DNA from: CAMBDS01 sp964355675
GTDB lineage: Bacteria; Electryoneota; AABM5-125-24; Hatepunaeales; Hatepunaeaceae
Length of the DNA: 64,000 nucleotides
Direction: 5' to 3'
Assembly (NCBI GenBank): GCA_964355675.1
Contig: CAYHEC010000001.1
Location: forward strand, 124,001 to 188,000
Made by a program: the position numbers and the translations under genes. Below the pieces are notes generated by a model. It ran no database searches and had not been told where the DNA came from. It saw nothing but the letters and a program-made list of their open reading frames with translations. Below are positions 1 to 8,233 of this stretch, one piece after another; positions within the stretch are counted from its first letter, which is position 1, and each line of letters begins with the position of its first letter.

Positions 1-1952
1 GCCGGCAACTCATTTGTTTTCAAAATTGTAACCTTCAAACGCATCCGATCGGCAAATTGTTCGATAATCCCCTTGAGATCAGCAAGTTTTAGCAATCGGG
101 CTTTATCCAGGTAGGAATCTGGTCTGATTTTCCCTGTCAACATTACACCAAGCTTCAGTCCTTCCGAAATCTGTGAGTCTTTTCCCTCAAAACACTTTCC
201 CCATTCGAATAAACGAATATCATTTTGTCCGGCGTTGATATTGCGCTCGACAGCTCGTAATAGCCCAGGAGCTAATGAAGTCCTCAGACGAGAAATATCT
301 TCGCTCAGCGGATTAATGACCTTCACAACCTGTAATCCATCCTGAAATGCCGTTGAATCACCGATTGAAATCAGACTCCAACATACAGCCTCACGTAAAC
401 CAAGCGATACCAAAGCATTCTTTATCGAATCAGTGACCCGACGCTCATGTTCACGCTCAATATCGGGTTCCAGCACCACCCGCGAGGTGGTTGCCATGCC
501 AACCTCGTTATATCCATGAAGACGGATGATCTCTTCGATCAGGTCGATTTCTCTTTCGATATCCCTTCTCCATGAAGGTGGATAAACCTTCCAAGTACTT
601 CCTAACCCATCTTCATCACATTTCGCCTCACTTTGCGCGAAGGAGAGCGAGGATAAATAACCTCTCATCTGCTCTGGCGACAATTCTGTAGCAAGAATTG
701 CATTGACTCGTTTAGAACGTAAGTCAATCTCAGGTTGTTTCCATCGGTTCGGATAATTATCGACGATTCCATCGAGAACTTCCCCGCCGGCAAGCTGTTG
801 GATCAGCTGAGCCGCCCTCGTTACCGCAATCAGCGTCATTTCGGGATCGACGCCCCGTTCAAAACGACGCGATGACTCAGATCCAAGCCCTCTGTCTCGT
901 GATGTTATCCGGATTCCTGCCGGTGCAAACACCGCGCATTCGATAAGAACATCTTCCGTCGACTCTGTGATCTCACTGTTCAGTCCGCCCATGACCCCGG
1001 CCAACGCTAAGCCCTTCTGGGAGTCTGCAATCAAAAGATCATCTCCGGATAATGTATGTTCTTTATTATCAAGAGTAGTGAACTTCTCCCCGATTGATGC
1101 TCGTCGAACGATAATCTTCCCTTCGTTCACAAGATGGTAATCGAAGGCGTGTAGGGGATGCCCCAGCTCCATCATCACGTAGTTCGTAACATCAACCACG
1201 TTCGAAATCGGTCGAATCCCAATCCCTTGCAACCGCTTCTGCATCCACTCCGGCGATGCACCTACCTTTACGCCCTTGACTATGCGAGCCGAGTACCGTG
1301 GCGCACGGTCCGGGTCATCGATCCTGATCGATACCCACTCTGCTGTCGTTTGAGCGTGTCCCGCTGAGCTCTGCTCGGCGGGCGGAAGACGTAACTCCAG
1401 CCCTAATTTCGCACAAATCTCCCGAGCCACTCCTACATGACAAAGGCAGTCCGGACGATTAAAAGTCACCTCGAGATCGAACAGCCAATCGACGCCGCCT
1501 AAATAATCCTGAACCTGCCTCCCGATGATATAATCATCTGGAAAAACAAGAATTCCTTTGTGTTCATCTGACATCCCAAGCTCTCGTTCCGAGCAGATCA
1601 TCCCACGTGACAGCACACCTCGCAACTTTCGTTCCGTGATCAGAAATCCACCGGGAAGTAACGCTCCGGGAACTGCCACGGGCACGGTTTGACCGGACGC
1701 GACATTAGGAGCCCCACAGACTATCGGCAACAGATCGTCGCTTCCTACATCGACAGTGCAGTAGGAAAGATGATCGCTTCCGGCAACGCTTTCGCAGGCG
1801 ATTACTTTTCCGACCACAACACCACGATACTCGACGCCGATCCGTGTGAGTGATTCAACCGATAAGCCAAGGTCGGTGAGAATGTCTGCCAACTCTTGAG
1901 GCGTCCCTTTGTAGGGGACGTAATCCAAAAGCCACGAGTAAAGAATTTTCAT
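1..1952 (-). CDS. pheT: Phenylalanyl-tRNA synthetase beta subunit, partial (3' end outside window)
   Basis: Beta chain of the alpha2-beta2 cytoplasmic enzyme that charges tRNA-Phe. The ATG is at 1952-1950 and about 650 codons can be read to the left edge without a stop. The N-terminus (MKILYSWLLDYVPYKGTP) is typical of PheT. The EMAP/OB-like tRNA-binding domain follows at about residues 40-150 (CGAPNV, LRGVLSRGMICSERELG). Then come the B3/B4 editing region and the B5 region, with the motifs FNRPDCL and NVVDVTNYVMMELG. The C-terminal anticodon-binding (FDX-ACB) domain lies beyond the window. The gene has the same orientation as pheS, but two unrelated genes separate the pair, whereas in most bacteria they adjoin. 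Confidence 0.95.
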   Translation of the reverse strand, partial: MKILYSWLLDYVPYKGTPQELADILTDLGLSVESLTRIGVEYRGVVVGKVIACESVAGSDHLSYCTVDVGSDDLLPIVCGAPNVASGQTVPVAVPGALLPGGFLITERKLRGVLSRGMICSERELGMSDEHKGILVFPDDYIIGRQVQDYLGGVDWLFDLEVTFNRPDCLCHVGVAREICAKLGLELRLPPAEQSSAGHAQTTAEWVSIRIDDPDRAPRYSARIVKGVKVGASPEWMQKRLQGIGIRPISNVVDVTNYVMMELGHPLHAFDYHLVNEGKIIVRRASIGEKFTTLDNKEHTLSGDDLLIADSQKGLALAGVMGGLNSEITESTEDVLIECAVFAPAGIRITSRDRGLGSESSRRFERGVDPEMTLIAVTRAAQLIQQLAGGEVLDGIVDNYPNRWKQPEIDLRSKRVNAILATELSPEQMRGYLSSLSFAQSEAKCDEDGLGSTWKVYPPSWRRDIEREIDLIEEIIRLHGYNEVGMATTSRVVLEPDIEREHERRVTDSIKNALVSLGLREAVCWSLISIGDSTAFQDGLQVVKVINPLSEDISRLRTSLAPGLLRAVERNINAGQNDIRLFEWGKCFEGKDSQISEGLKLGVMLTGKIRPDSYLDKARLLKLADLKGIIEQFADRMRLKVTILKTNELP

Positions 1953-1981
1953 AATTTATTTCAGTTTATTAGATTTGAGTG

Positions 1982-2004
1982 CTGTCGCGTGCCTCACGTG
2001 ACAG
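1982..2004. repeat. Palindromic repeat, CTGTC...GACAG family, copy 1
   Basis: Arms 1982-1991 and 1995-2004 form a 10-bp stem with one mismatch and a 3-base loop, followed by CGGA. Its outer arms (CTGTC and GACAG) recur at 5057-5080, 5103-5126 and inside the histidine kinase gene at 62733-62758. It lies between pheT and the 175-residue exported protein gene. It could also act in the transcript as a processing or termination hairpin. Confidence 0.7.
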
Positions 2005-2032
2005 CGGAGAGTTCTCATCAATTTCGTCCATC

Positions 2033-2560
2033 CTAATTCACTCTCCTTATCTCCTTGAAATGATATTCGTAGGCAATTATCGGGTAAAACACTCTATCAG
2101 ACTTCCCCAAAAACGAATCTCGACTGCCGATCGCCGCACCTAATATAAGAAAACTCCTCGATCCAACGTCAAACTGATATCCAGCATTGACGTGAGCTCC
2201 CACCAATCCGGCATTGAATGAAAGGAATAGTCCTTCTCTGCCGGGATTCTGATACCACGCGACTCCGCCGCCAAGAAAAACCTCGCCGATCCCACCACCA
2301 ACGTGAAGTTTCCAATTGCCGTCAAGCTGATACTCACGGGTCATCCCGAGGATGTTGTTAAGCCGCGACGACCCGAATCCGATGTTTCCGCTCCAGTTTT
2401 CCCCGTAGAAGCTGTCGAAAGCACCAGAGGGGTTGGCGCTCGCGTTCAAACTCGAAAACAACAGGCACAAAATTGCAGAAACAAGAATTTTTGCCTTCGA
2501 ATTCACTCTCGTCTGCAAGTGGCCATTTGCGATAATGGATAGTTTTAAATGAATACTCAT
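2033..2560 (-). CDS. Small exported protein, possible outer-membrane beta-barrel, function unknown
   Basis: I do not recognise the family. The 175-residue reading begins with a hydrophobic segment ending in SSLNASA, a plausible signal peptide cleavage region. The mature part is rich in Gly and aromatic residues in alternating short strands (IGFGSSRL, LHVGGGIGEVFLGGGVAWYQ, FLSFNAGLVGAHVNAGYQF), as in small outer-membrane barrels. The ATG at 2560 gives a long N-region before the signal. A GTG at 2506 would give a more usual signal peptide (VNSKAKILVSAILCLL), so the start is uncertain. It lies 34 bp after the DUF2079 gene and ahead of pheT, in one apparent transcription unit. Confidence 0.6.
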   Translation of the reverse strand: MSIHLKLSIIANGHLQTRVNSKAKILVSAILCLLFSSLNASANPSGAFDSFYGENWSGNIGFGSSRLNNILGMTREYQLDGNWKLHVGGGIGEVFLGGGVAWYQNPGREGLFLSFNAGLVGAHVNAGYQFDVGSRSFLILGAAIGSRDSFLGKSDRVFYPIIAYEYHFKEIRRVN

Positions 2561-2594
2561 GAATAATTGCTCTTCGCTAATCCTCTTAACAAGT

Positions 2595-4055
2595 TTAGAA
2601 TGCTTTTGGTCTGACCCAAAGTTGCAGATTCTCGCCGATCTGCCGCGTTTCGTACGTAAAATTCGACCCTAAACCACTTTTCACCTTCGCCTGAAGTTCT
2701 TCCGTTGTCAGTTTGGAAGGAAAATAGTCTCCTTTCAAGTCCCATACCCAAACATCGACCGCACTTTCCTTACCAATCTCAATCCAGACCGAAGGCATCG
2801 CGACAAACTCGTGATCGGTCAGTTGAGGCGTCCAGTTATTCGGTGCTGATAGTTTTAGGTCTGGGTTTGCGAGAGCTTTTACCACTCCACGCCTCTGCGC
2901 AATCTCCGCCCGATCACGAAAATAGCTGATTGCGGTGCTGAATGGGTGATGGAACGGCGCTTCCCTTAGCCCCAATCCAAGGATAGTCACTACAATGAAG
3001 CGCCATGCAATTATTCTAATGTAATTGGGACGTGGCTCGTTAACGTCAAAATTCCTAATAAAAGCAAAGGCTAAAAATGGAACAAATATCGCCATATACT
3101 GATATCCGAAAGCAGTCGTATATAATGAGAGCAATCGGATAACGAATGGAGCACTCATTATAAGTACTAGATCAAATGAACGGCGCCAAGCTTTGAGCGG
3201 CAAAATAGTGATAATTAAAAGAATTGGTAGCCAAACGCCCCGACGAGAGACTATCCGAATCCACTCCGAAAAATACTCCGCCGGGTTGCCAAGCATATTC
3301 CCAAGAAATGATCCGTGCGGCGCGATATCACCCATGAGAACGGGACGGAGAAAGAACGTCAGGAGTATCGCGGCTGTCGAAGCTAAGGCGACAATTACTC
3401 CGGTGCGTCGCTCCTGTTGTGTCCAGAGAGCCGCGCCTAACGTCAAACCGAGAAATGGGAACTCCTCTTTACACGCGAAAAACAACCCTAGATTTATCCA
3501 AAATCCCCAGCTAAATATTCGTTTTTCATAATAGTAGAAAATCCAGGCCAAAAACGCCATCGCCCATTGAGTTGGGTGAGATGGAAACAACAACGCATTC
3601 CAGAGAAAATCGCTGAAGAGATAACCAAAAACGACCGCAAATCTGACGAGAGAGGCCCGATGGTTCGGTGATTTCTCACTCAGTCGTTTTTCCATCCACA
3701 TCACTACCGGAATTAACCCTGCCAAAGCCGCAAGAGCGTCAAGCAATATCATCAACATTGCGCTGTCCCACAGCGCAAAAAGAGGAGCCACAAGCAATTT
3801 TATCGGATCAAAGTGGTCATTGAATGTCTTAAATTGGTAAATCCAGAGAAAGGGATTTAGCTCTTTGAATCGTGAAAGCTGAGAAAGCGATTGATGATAA
3901 ATTCCAAGATCCCAAGCCGATGTGCGAAAGGAGAGATGACGAAAAATCGTATCGACCGGGACAAGCAGGACGAAAAGTGGGACGAGGATCGCCAGTATTT
4001 TCCCTAATCCCCATCTCGATTCAGAACTGACTGAGAAATCTGAGGTCATTTTCAT
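2595..4055 (-). CDS. DUF2079 family polytopic membrane protein
   Basis: This 486-residue inner-membrane protein has about ten hydrophobic segments. The DUF2079 signatures are the N-terminal DLGIYHQSLSQLSR, then DHFDPIKLLVAPLFALW, and a membrane-embedded CKEEFPFLGLTLG (residues about 200). DUF2079 proteins resemble GT-C type glycosyltransferases, but no substrate is established, so function is inferred only at that level. The ATG at 4055 lies inside pheS with a 35-base overlap, and AAGG stands at a suitable distance upstream. That implies translational coupling to pheS. The C-terminal 100 residues are soluble. Confidence 0.8.
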   Translation of the reverse strand: MKMTSDFSVSSESRWGLGKILAILVPLFVLLVPVDTIFRHLSFRTSAWDLGIYHQSLSQLSRFKELNPFLWIYQFKTFNDHFDPIKLLVAPLFALWDSAMLMILLDALAALAGLIPVVMWMEKRLSEKSPNHRASLVRFAVVFGYLFSDFLWNALLFPSHPTQWAMAFLAWIFYYYEKRIFSWGFWINLGLFFACKEEFPFLGLTLGAALWTQQERRTGVIVALASTAAILLTFFLRPVLMGDIAPHGSFLGNMLGNPAEYFSEWIRIVSRRGVWLPILLIITILPLKAWRRSFDLVLIMSAPFVIRLLSLYTTAFGYQYMAIFVPFLAFAFIRNFDVNEPRPNYIRIIAWRFIVVTILGLGLREAPFHHPFSTAISYFRDRAEIAQRRGVVKALANPDLKLSAPNNWTPQLTDHEFVAMPSVWIEIGKESAVDVWVWDLKGDYFPSKLTTEELQAKVKSGLGSNFTYETRQIGENLQLWVRPKAF

Positions 4056-5052
4056 AAAACAGCCTTATATCATCTACTCCATATTTCAAAATTGCGATCC
4101 GTTCAATCCCCAGCCCAAAAGCCCAGCCGCTGTACTCTTCAGGATCGATCCCAACACCCGTGAGCACATTCGGATCCACCATCCCTGATCCCCCCATTTC
4201 AAGCCACCCGCTCTGCTTGCACAACCGACAGCCGCCACCCTTGCAGAAAATGCAGGTCATGTCAACTTCGGCGGATGGTTCCGTAAATGGAAAAAAGTGC
4301 GGTCTGAAACGTGTCTTAACGTCTGGACCAAACAATCCTCGATAAAATGCCAGAACCGTTCCCTTAAGATCAGCAAACGAAACTCCTTTATCGACATAAA
4401 GGCCTTCGACCTGCATGAATATCGGTGAGTGTGTCGCGTCGGGCTTGTCGCTCCGATAGACCCTCCCGGGCGCGATAATGCGAATGGGTGGTTTCTGACG
4501 CTCCATGACCCTTATCTGAACGGGAGAGGTTTCGGTTCTCAGTAGCTTATCTCGCTCAGGCGTATCGAGGTAAAATGTATCCGTCAGATCTCGTGCCGGA
4601 TGCCAAAATGGCGTGTTCAGCTTATCGAAGTTATAGCTAATAAGCTCCGCTTCGGGGCCAGTTTCGACCGTAAAACCCATGCCCCTGAAGACGTCTGTTA
4701 TCTCATTAAGAATAATCGTCAACGGGTGTAGCCCCCCTTGAAAGCCGATAATTCCCGGAAGGGTAACATCGACCTTCTCCTTTGGTCTTCTTGCCAGAAT
4801 CGCCGCCTCGTGCTCTTCGATACGGGCAGTGACGAATTTCTTTAATTCGTTGAGTTCCCTGCCATATTCCTTCCTGTCTTCCGGCGCAACCTTTCCTATC
4901 TGGTCGAACAGATCGGCTATGATCCCTTTTCTGCCAAGAAAAGCTACTCGTAATTTAGAGATGTCATCGGGAGAAAAAATCTCCTCGGTCGCCGCCTCAA
5001 ATGCAAGGCGAATTTTCGCAAGGTCTTCTGAAATATTCACGAATTTCAACAC
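4021..5052 (-). CDS. pheS: Phenylalanyl-tRNA synthetase alpha subunit
   Basis: Catalytic subunit of PheRS, 343 residues, the usual length. The N-terminal coiled-coil (about 1-90) is followed by the class II catalytic core. Visible signatures are GFTVETGPE (motif 1 region), FYLDTPERDKLLRTETSPVQ (motif 2 region) and GLGIERIAILKYGVDDIR (motif 3). The start reads GTG (5052), followed directly by TTG. An extended -10 (TGATATAAT, minus strand, core 5088-5093) lies just upstream between two palindromes and may be its promoter. The 3' end overlaps the DUF2079 gene by 35 bases. Confidence 0.95.
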   Translation of the reverse strand: MLKFVNISEDLAKIRLAFEAATEEIFSPDDISKLRVAFLGRKGIIADLFDQIGKVAPEDRKEYGRELNELKKFVTARIEEHEAAILARRPKEKVDVTLPGIIGFQGGLHPLTIILNEITDVFRGMGFTVETGPEAELISYNFDKLNTPFWHPARDLTDTFYLDTPERDKLLRTETSPVQIRVMERQKPPIRIIAPGRVYRSDKPDATHSPIFMQVEGLYVDKGVSFADLKGTVLAFYRGLFGPDVKTRFRPHFFPFTEPSAEVDMTCIFCKGGGCRLCKQSGWLEMGGSGMVDPNVLTGVGIDPEEYSGWAFGLGIERIAILKYGVDDIRLFYENDLRFLSQF

Positions 5053-5056
5053 TCCG

Positions 5057-5126
5057 CTGGCAGACGCCCTCGTCTGACAGCTCTTCTATTATATCATTGC
5101 GGCTGTCACACGAGGGCGTGTGACAG
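5057..5126. repeat. Two palindromic repeats, CTGTC...GACAG family, copies 2 and 3
   Basis: Copy 2 has arms 5057-5066 and 5071-5080 with one mismatch and a 4-base loop. Copy 3 has perfect 10-bp arms at 5103-5112 and 5117-5126, loop AGGG, followed by CGGA. Together with 1982-2004 and 62733-62758 they form a dispersed family of short hairpins. They flank the possible extended -10 element of pheS, so they may also shape its leader. Confidence 0.75.
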
Positions 5127-5191
5127 CGGAATATTTCTCTTCAGTCATCAGCGGAGATATGGCGACTGACTGTCGTGCATCCTCCTCCACT

Positions 5192-5284
5192 TGCAGGTAC
5201 GACGGGGCTCCGTATGCTCGGCCACGTCCATCTGACCAATTGCCGGTACTACGGGGCTCCGTACCCGTCGGTCACATCCATCCG
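5192..5284. repeat. Imperfect tandem duplication, about 44 bp twice
   Basis: Copy A is at 5192-5234 and copy B at 5241-5284, offset 49 bp. They share the block ACGGGGCTCCGTA, then a variable few bases and a block like CACGTCCATC. No open frame of merit is carried. It occupies the gap between the pheS leader and the sppA terminator. Confidence 0.6.
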
Positions 5285-5312
5285 TACATTTAACCCATAT
5301 CCCTCACTTCCC

Positions 5313-5346
5313 AAAACAAAGGGCGACCATCGCCGCCCTTTGTTTT
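5313..5346 (-). terminator. Rho-independent terminator downstream of the SppA fusion gene
   Basis: A perfect 13-bp stem has arms 5313-5325 and 5334-5346, an 8-base loop and an A-run/T-run on each side, so it can work in either direction. It begins 17 bp past the sppA stop codon and separates sppA from pheS. Confidence 0.85.
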
Positions 5347-5363
5347 CACTCGATAGAGTGAGT

Positions 5364-7847
5364 TCAGGGCATCAGCGAAGGCGGGATCATAACAAATGGA
5401 CGCCCTTCCGAATTAGCGAGCTTTTGAATATAAACAAGCTCAGGGTCTCGTTCAATATCCGTAAGCCTTACACCTAACAACTTCGGCTGAAACATCGAAA
5501 TGTCGAATGGCTCGAGCTTCGGCAACTCGTTGATGACAATCTCCTCATCCTTGCCAATCTTCGCTTTCTCGCGAGCCAATGCTATAGCAGTTTCCATACC
5601 TCCAAGCTCATCGACCAAACCGTTTGCTTTGCCGTCGGTTCCGGTAAAGACGTGCCCCTGACCAATTTTGTCAACAGCTTCCTTTTCCATCTTTCGACCC
5701 GCCGCGACCTTGGTTAGAAAGTCATCGTAGGAACCTTTGATCCATCTCTCCATACCGGCGCGCTCTTCAGTCGTCAGATTACGATTAGGTATCCCCATAC
5801 CCAATAACGGTAACTGTGCTCCCTCACCCAAATCTGCGTGCTTGCCAATTTGTGTGTTGTCGTAAGTCATTCCCATCTTGCTGTTAAACCCAGCGTCATA
5901 AAACCAGCCGCCGATCACACCGATAGAACCCGTAATGGTCCAGGGAGATGCGACAATTTTATCTCCATACATCGAAATCCAATATCCGCCCGATGCCGCA
6001 ACCTGTCCCTGTGAAATGATAACTGGTTTCTTCTCAGCCGTCTTTTTCAGCTCTAAAGCTACTATGTCCGACGGTAAAATATCCCCACCGGGCGAATCAG
6101 CGCGAAGTATCACTGCTTTGATATTGTCGTCTTCGCGAGCTTCCTTGATGATCTTCTGAAGCTTTCGCGCATTGATGCCGTCATTCATGGAACAAGGTCC
6201 CAAGGCATAAATAACTGCGATTTCGGAGGGTTTGCCCCAGACACGGCTTACAGGCTTCCGCATCTCCAGATGGCCAAAGCCGACCATATTCTTCTCCGAT
6301 CCTGTCACGCTGGCCAGATAATCTTTAATGTCGTCCCAACGGCCGGTAGTATCGACAAGGTTGTAAAACAGAAGCGAATCAGCCGACAATACTCCAACTT
6401 CGTTGATTACATGGTCGAATGATTCCGTCGTTATTTTCCTCGAAGCACAAACATCGGCTCGATAGGTCTCGTAAAATCCTTCGATCAATTTGGTGCGTTG
6501 TTCCTTGTCAGCTTCGGACATGCTCTCCCGAGAATATCCCTCCATCGCTGATTTGTACGTAAAAAAACGCCACTCGTCGAATCCGACGCCAAGTTTTTCA
6601 AGCATCCTCTTATAATACGAACGCCCCAGATTAAACCCAAACATCGCAACCATTGTCTCGGGATCAGTCATAATCTTATCAGCGACCGAAGCCAAATAGT
6701 ATCCTCGCATGCCTCCACGCTCTAAGAAAACGACGATTGTCTTGCCCGAAGCCTGAACTTCCTTCATTTTCTCGCGCACTTCCCAAAGGATCTCCCATGA
6801 CCCGTTCATCTCTTCTGTTATTTTGATCGCAAGTCCAGCGGCCGCGGGATCTTTCTTTACCGCTTCAAGTTTTTTAAGCAATTCCATAAGCGTATGTCCG
6901 CGATCATCGAAAAATTGGAACCGCTGATAGCGGATCTGGTCGTTGAAAACAAGCTCGACCATCTCGTTTTCAAAAAGCTCCTTAGGTACCAATTTCATGA
7001 ATAATTTATCAAGGAAGTCTCCCTTGTAAGGTGCGCCCACTCTCGCACCGTAAGTCGAATAGAGACTTTTCCCGTTTTTATCGAATCGTTGCGACGCCGC
7101 TAATCTTGTTCCCCAAGAGGAAATCGAAAGCCCTGTCGTGTAAGTCCCCCCCTCATAAGCCTTGAACTTGATCGATACACCGCCCAGTGGTTCAATTGCT
7201 ACGCCGCCGCTGTAGCGAACGTCTTTGAATTTGTCACCCTCCAAGCTGGAGGCATCCCCGAAGATGGTTAACAGCGGCGACTTGAATGGTCGCACACCGA
7301 AATCAACCAGACCGCGATAGCCGCCATCCCTTTTCAAACTCGTCGTAAATGCCGCACCATAGGAAATCCATGAGTTTGGACGGCTAAGCGTACCAAAAGT
7401 CAACTGATTGCCCCTTGGATGCTTCGTCGTGATATCGCCCTTTGACCAGCCATAGCTGACGCCAAAGCGATTACCTTCATCCCCCGTTCCAAGTCCTACT
7501 TGGAAATCGTTAATCTTTCCGTTTTCGGGCGTCAGTCCCGCAATATTCTGATACTCCAGATGTTGCCACGAAAATCCAAGACCTCTCAAGTCACTGGCCG
7601 CGGTAAACATCCGGTCAACTCCTGGACTCTTGTCGCGATTATTCCAGAACGCGGCTATTTCTCCACGTTTGCCAAGTCCCAGAGCCGCCGGGTTAAACAT
7701 TCCACCTAAAGCGCCTCCCTCGACTGAAGGAGTTGTGTCGAGAAAATCTGAGATAGGGTAATAAGGTTGAACGATGTTATTTTTAGCGAAAGCCGCGCTG
7801 TTGAAACAAACCAGCGCAACGAACAGGCATGAAAGGTGTTTGAACAT
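5364..7847 (-). CDS. sppA: SppA-type signal peptide peptidase fused to an N-terminal beta-barrel-like domain
   Basis: This 827-residue protein has a signal peptide (about 1-21, FNSAAFAK). Residues about 25-290 form a repetitive glycine- and aromatic-rich domain (GLGTGDEGNRFGVSYGWSKG, YGAAFTTSLKRDGGYRGLVDFGVRPF) like outer-membrane PorV/OmpA-size barrels. Residues about 300-800 are a double S49 peptidase of the E. coli SppA type. The catalytic lysine is K432 (FTYKSAMEGYSRE) in the first S49 repeat, and the serine nucleophile is S619 (GQVAASGGYWIS) in the second. Known SppA enzymes degrade leftover signal peptides at the inner membrane. A barrel fusion would instead place the protease at the outer membrane or periplasm, which is inference. 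It is monocistronic, with a strong terminator after it. Confidence 0.88.
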   Translation of the reverse strand: MFKHLSCLFVALVCFNSAAFAKNNIVQPYYPISDFLDTTPSVEGGALGGMFNPAALGLGKRGEIAAFWNNRDKSPGVDRMFTAASDLRGLGFSWQHLEYQNIAGLTPENGKINDFQVGLGTGDEGNRFGVSYGWSKGDITTKHPRGNQLTFGTLSRPNSWISYGAAFTTSLKRDGGYRGLVDFGVRPFKSPLLTIFGDASSLEGDKFKDVRYSGGVAIEPLGGVSIKFKAYEGGTYTTGLSISSWGTRLAASQRFDKNGKSLYSTYGARVGAPYKGDFLDKLFMKLVPKELFENEMVELVFNDQIRYQRFQFFDDRGHTLMELLKKLEAVKKDPAAAGLAIKITEEMNGSWEILWEVREKMKEVQASGKTIVVFLERGGMRGYYLASVADKIMTDPETMVAMFGFNLGRSYYKRMLEKLGVGFDEWRFFTYKSAMEGYSRESMSEADKEQRTKLIEGFYETYRADVCASRKITTESFDHVINEVGVLSADSLLFYNLVDTTGRWDDIKDYLASVTGSEKNMVGFGHLEMRKPVSRVWGKPSEIAVIYALGPCSMNDGINARKLQKIIKEAREDDNIKAVILRADSPGGDILPSDIVALELKKTAEKKPVIISQGQVAASGGYWISMYGDKIVASPWTITGSIGVIGGWFYDAGFNSKMGMTYDNTQIGKHADLGEGAQLPLLGMGIPNRNLTTEERAGMERWIKGSYDDFLTKVAAGRKMEKEAVDKIGQGHVFTGTDGKANGLVDELGGMETAIALAREKAKIGKDEEIVINELPKLEPFDISMFQPKLLGVRLTDIERDPELVYIQKLANSEGRPFVMIPPSLMP

Positions 7848-7882
7848 TAGTGGTATCCTCTTGATAAATTTATTAACTCTTT

Positions 7883-7944
7883 TGGAGGGCGGTCATTCTT
7901 GGCGCTCTTTAACCCGGTTCCCTCATGGAGGGCGGTCATTCTTG
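7883..7944. repeat. 19-bp direct repeat in the intergenic region before the M16 gene
   Basis: The 19-base block TGGAGGGCGGTCATTCTTG occurs at 7883-7901 and 7926-7944. The GGAGGGCGG core recurs near 14707 in another intergenic region, so this is part of a dispersed repeat family. The 7848-8233 gap otherwise holds the M16 promoter and the hexamer array. Confidence 0.65.
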
Positions 7945-8032
7945 TCCACCCCAATTCCAGTTTCCTTACGGTTCATACAAATACAGATGCCATCCGTAGT
8001 ACGACACAATAATATACCTTCGTTCTCTCTGC

Positions 8033-8061
8033 TTGACAAGTCCACTACATGCAACTATATT
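8033..8061 (+). promoter_or_regulatory. Sigma-70-type promoter of the M16 peptidase gene
   Basis: TTGACA (8033-8038), a 17-bp spacer and TATATT (8056-8061). The start of transcription would be near 8068, giving a leader of about 165 bases that contains the hexamer array. The same arrangement precedes the small RNA at 28966 and comM at 61096. Confidence 0.8.
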
Positions 8062-8184
8062 GCTTCCATGCTAACTTATAACACCGATTCCTAGTTCCAT
8101 TGTCTGTACAGTAGACTTTAACCTACATTCTTGTTACGTCGGCATCTCGCTGGAAATGCCTGATAAGCTATTCTGGACGGTGGC

Positions 8185-8232
8185 CCTTAACCTTAACCTA
8201 AACCTTAACCTTAATCTCAACCTTAACCTTAT
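8185..8232 (+). repeat. Hexamer array (CCTTAA)x8 abutting a start codon
   Basis: Eight consecutive hexamers, six of them close or exact CCTTAA and two with substitutions (CCTAAA, TCTCAA), run from 8185 to 8232. They end one base before the ATG at 8234. No Shine-Dalgarno sequence lies between the array and the ATG. Read in the downstream frame, the array encodes alternating Leu-Asn. Confidence 0.9.
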
Positions 8233-8233
8233 C

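Noticed and set aside
5103..5126. Pair of palindromes as a rho-independent terminator of pheS
   Set aside because: They lie upstream of pheS on its strand, lack a T-run, and recur elsewhere, so a repeat is the better description.
8185..8232. Telomere-like sequence marking a linear replicon end
   Set aside because: It is internal, only 48 bp, and followed at once by a gene in normal context.
8156..8233. N-terminal extension of the M16 protein made of Leu-Asn repeats
   Set aside because: It is the translation of the hexamer array. The ATG at 8234 gives a proper signal peptide, whereas the extension would block export.
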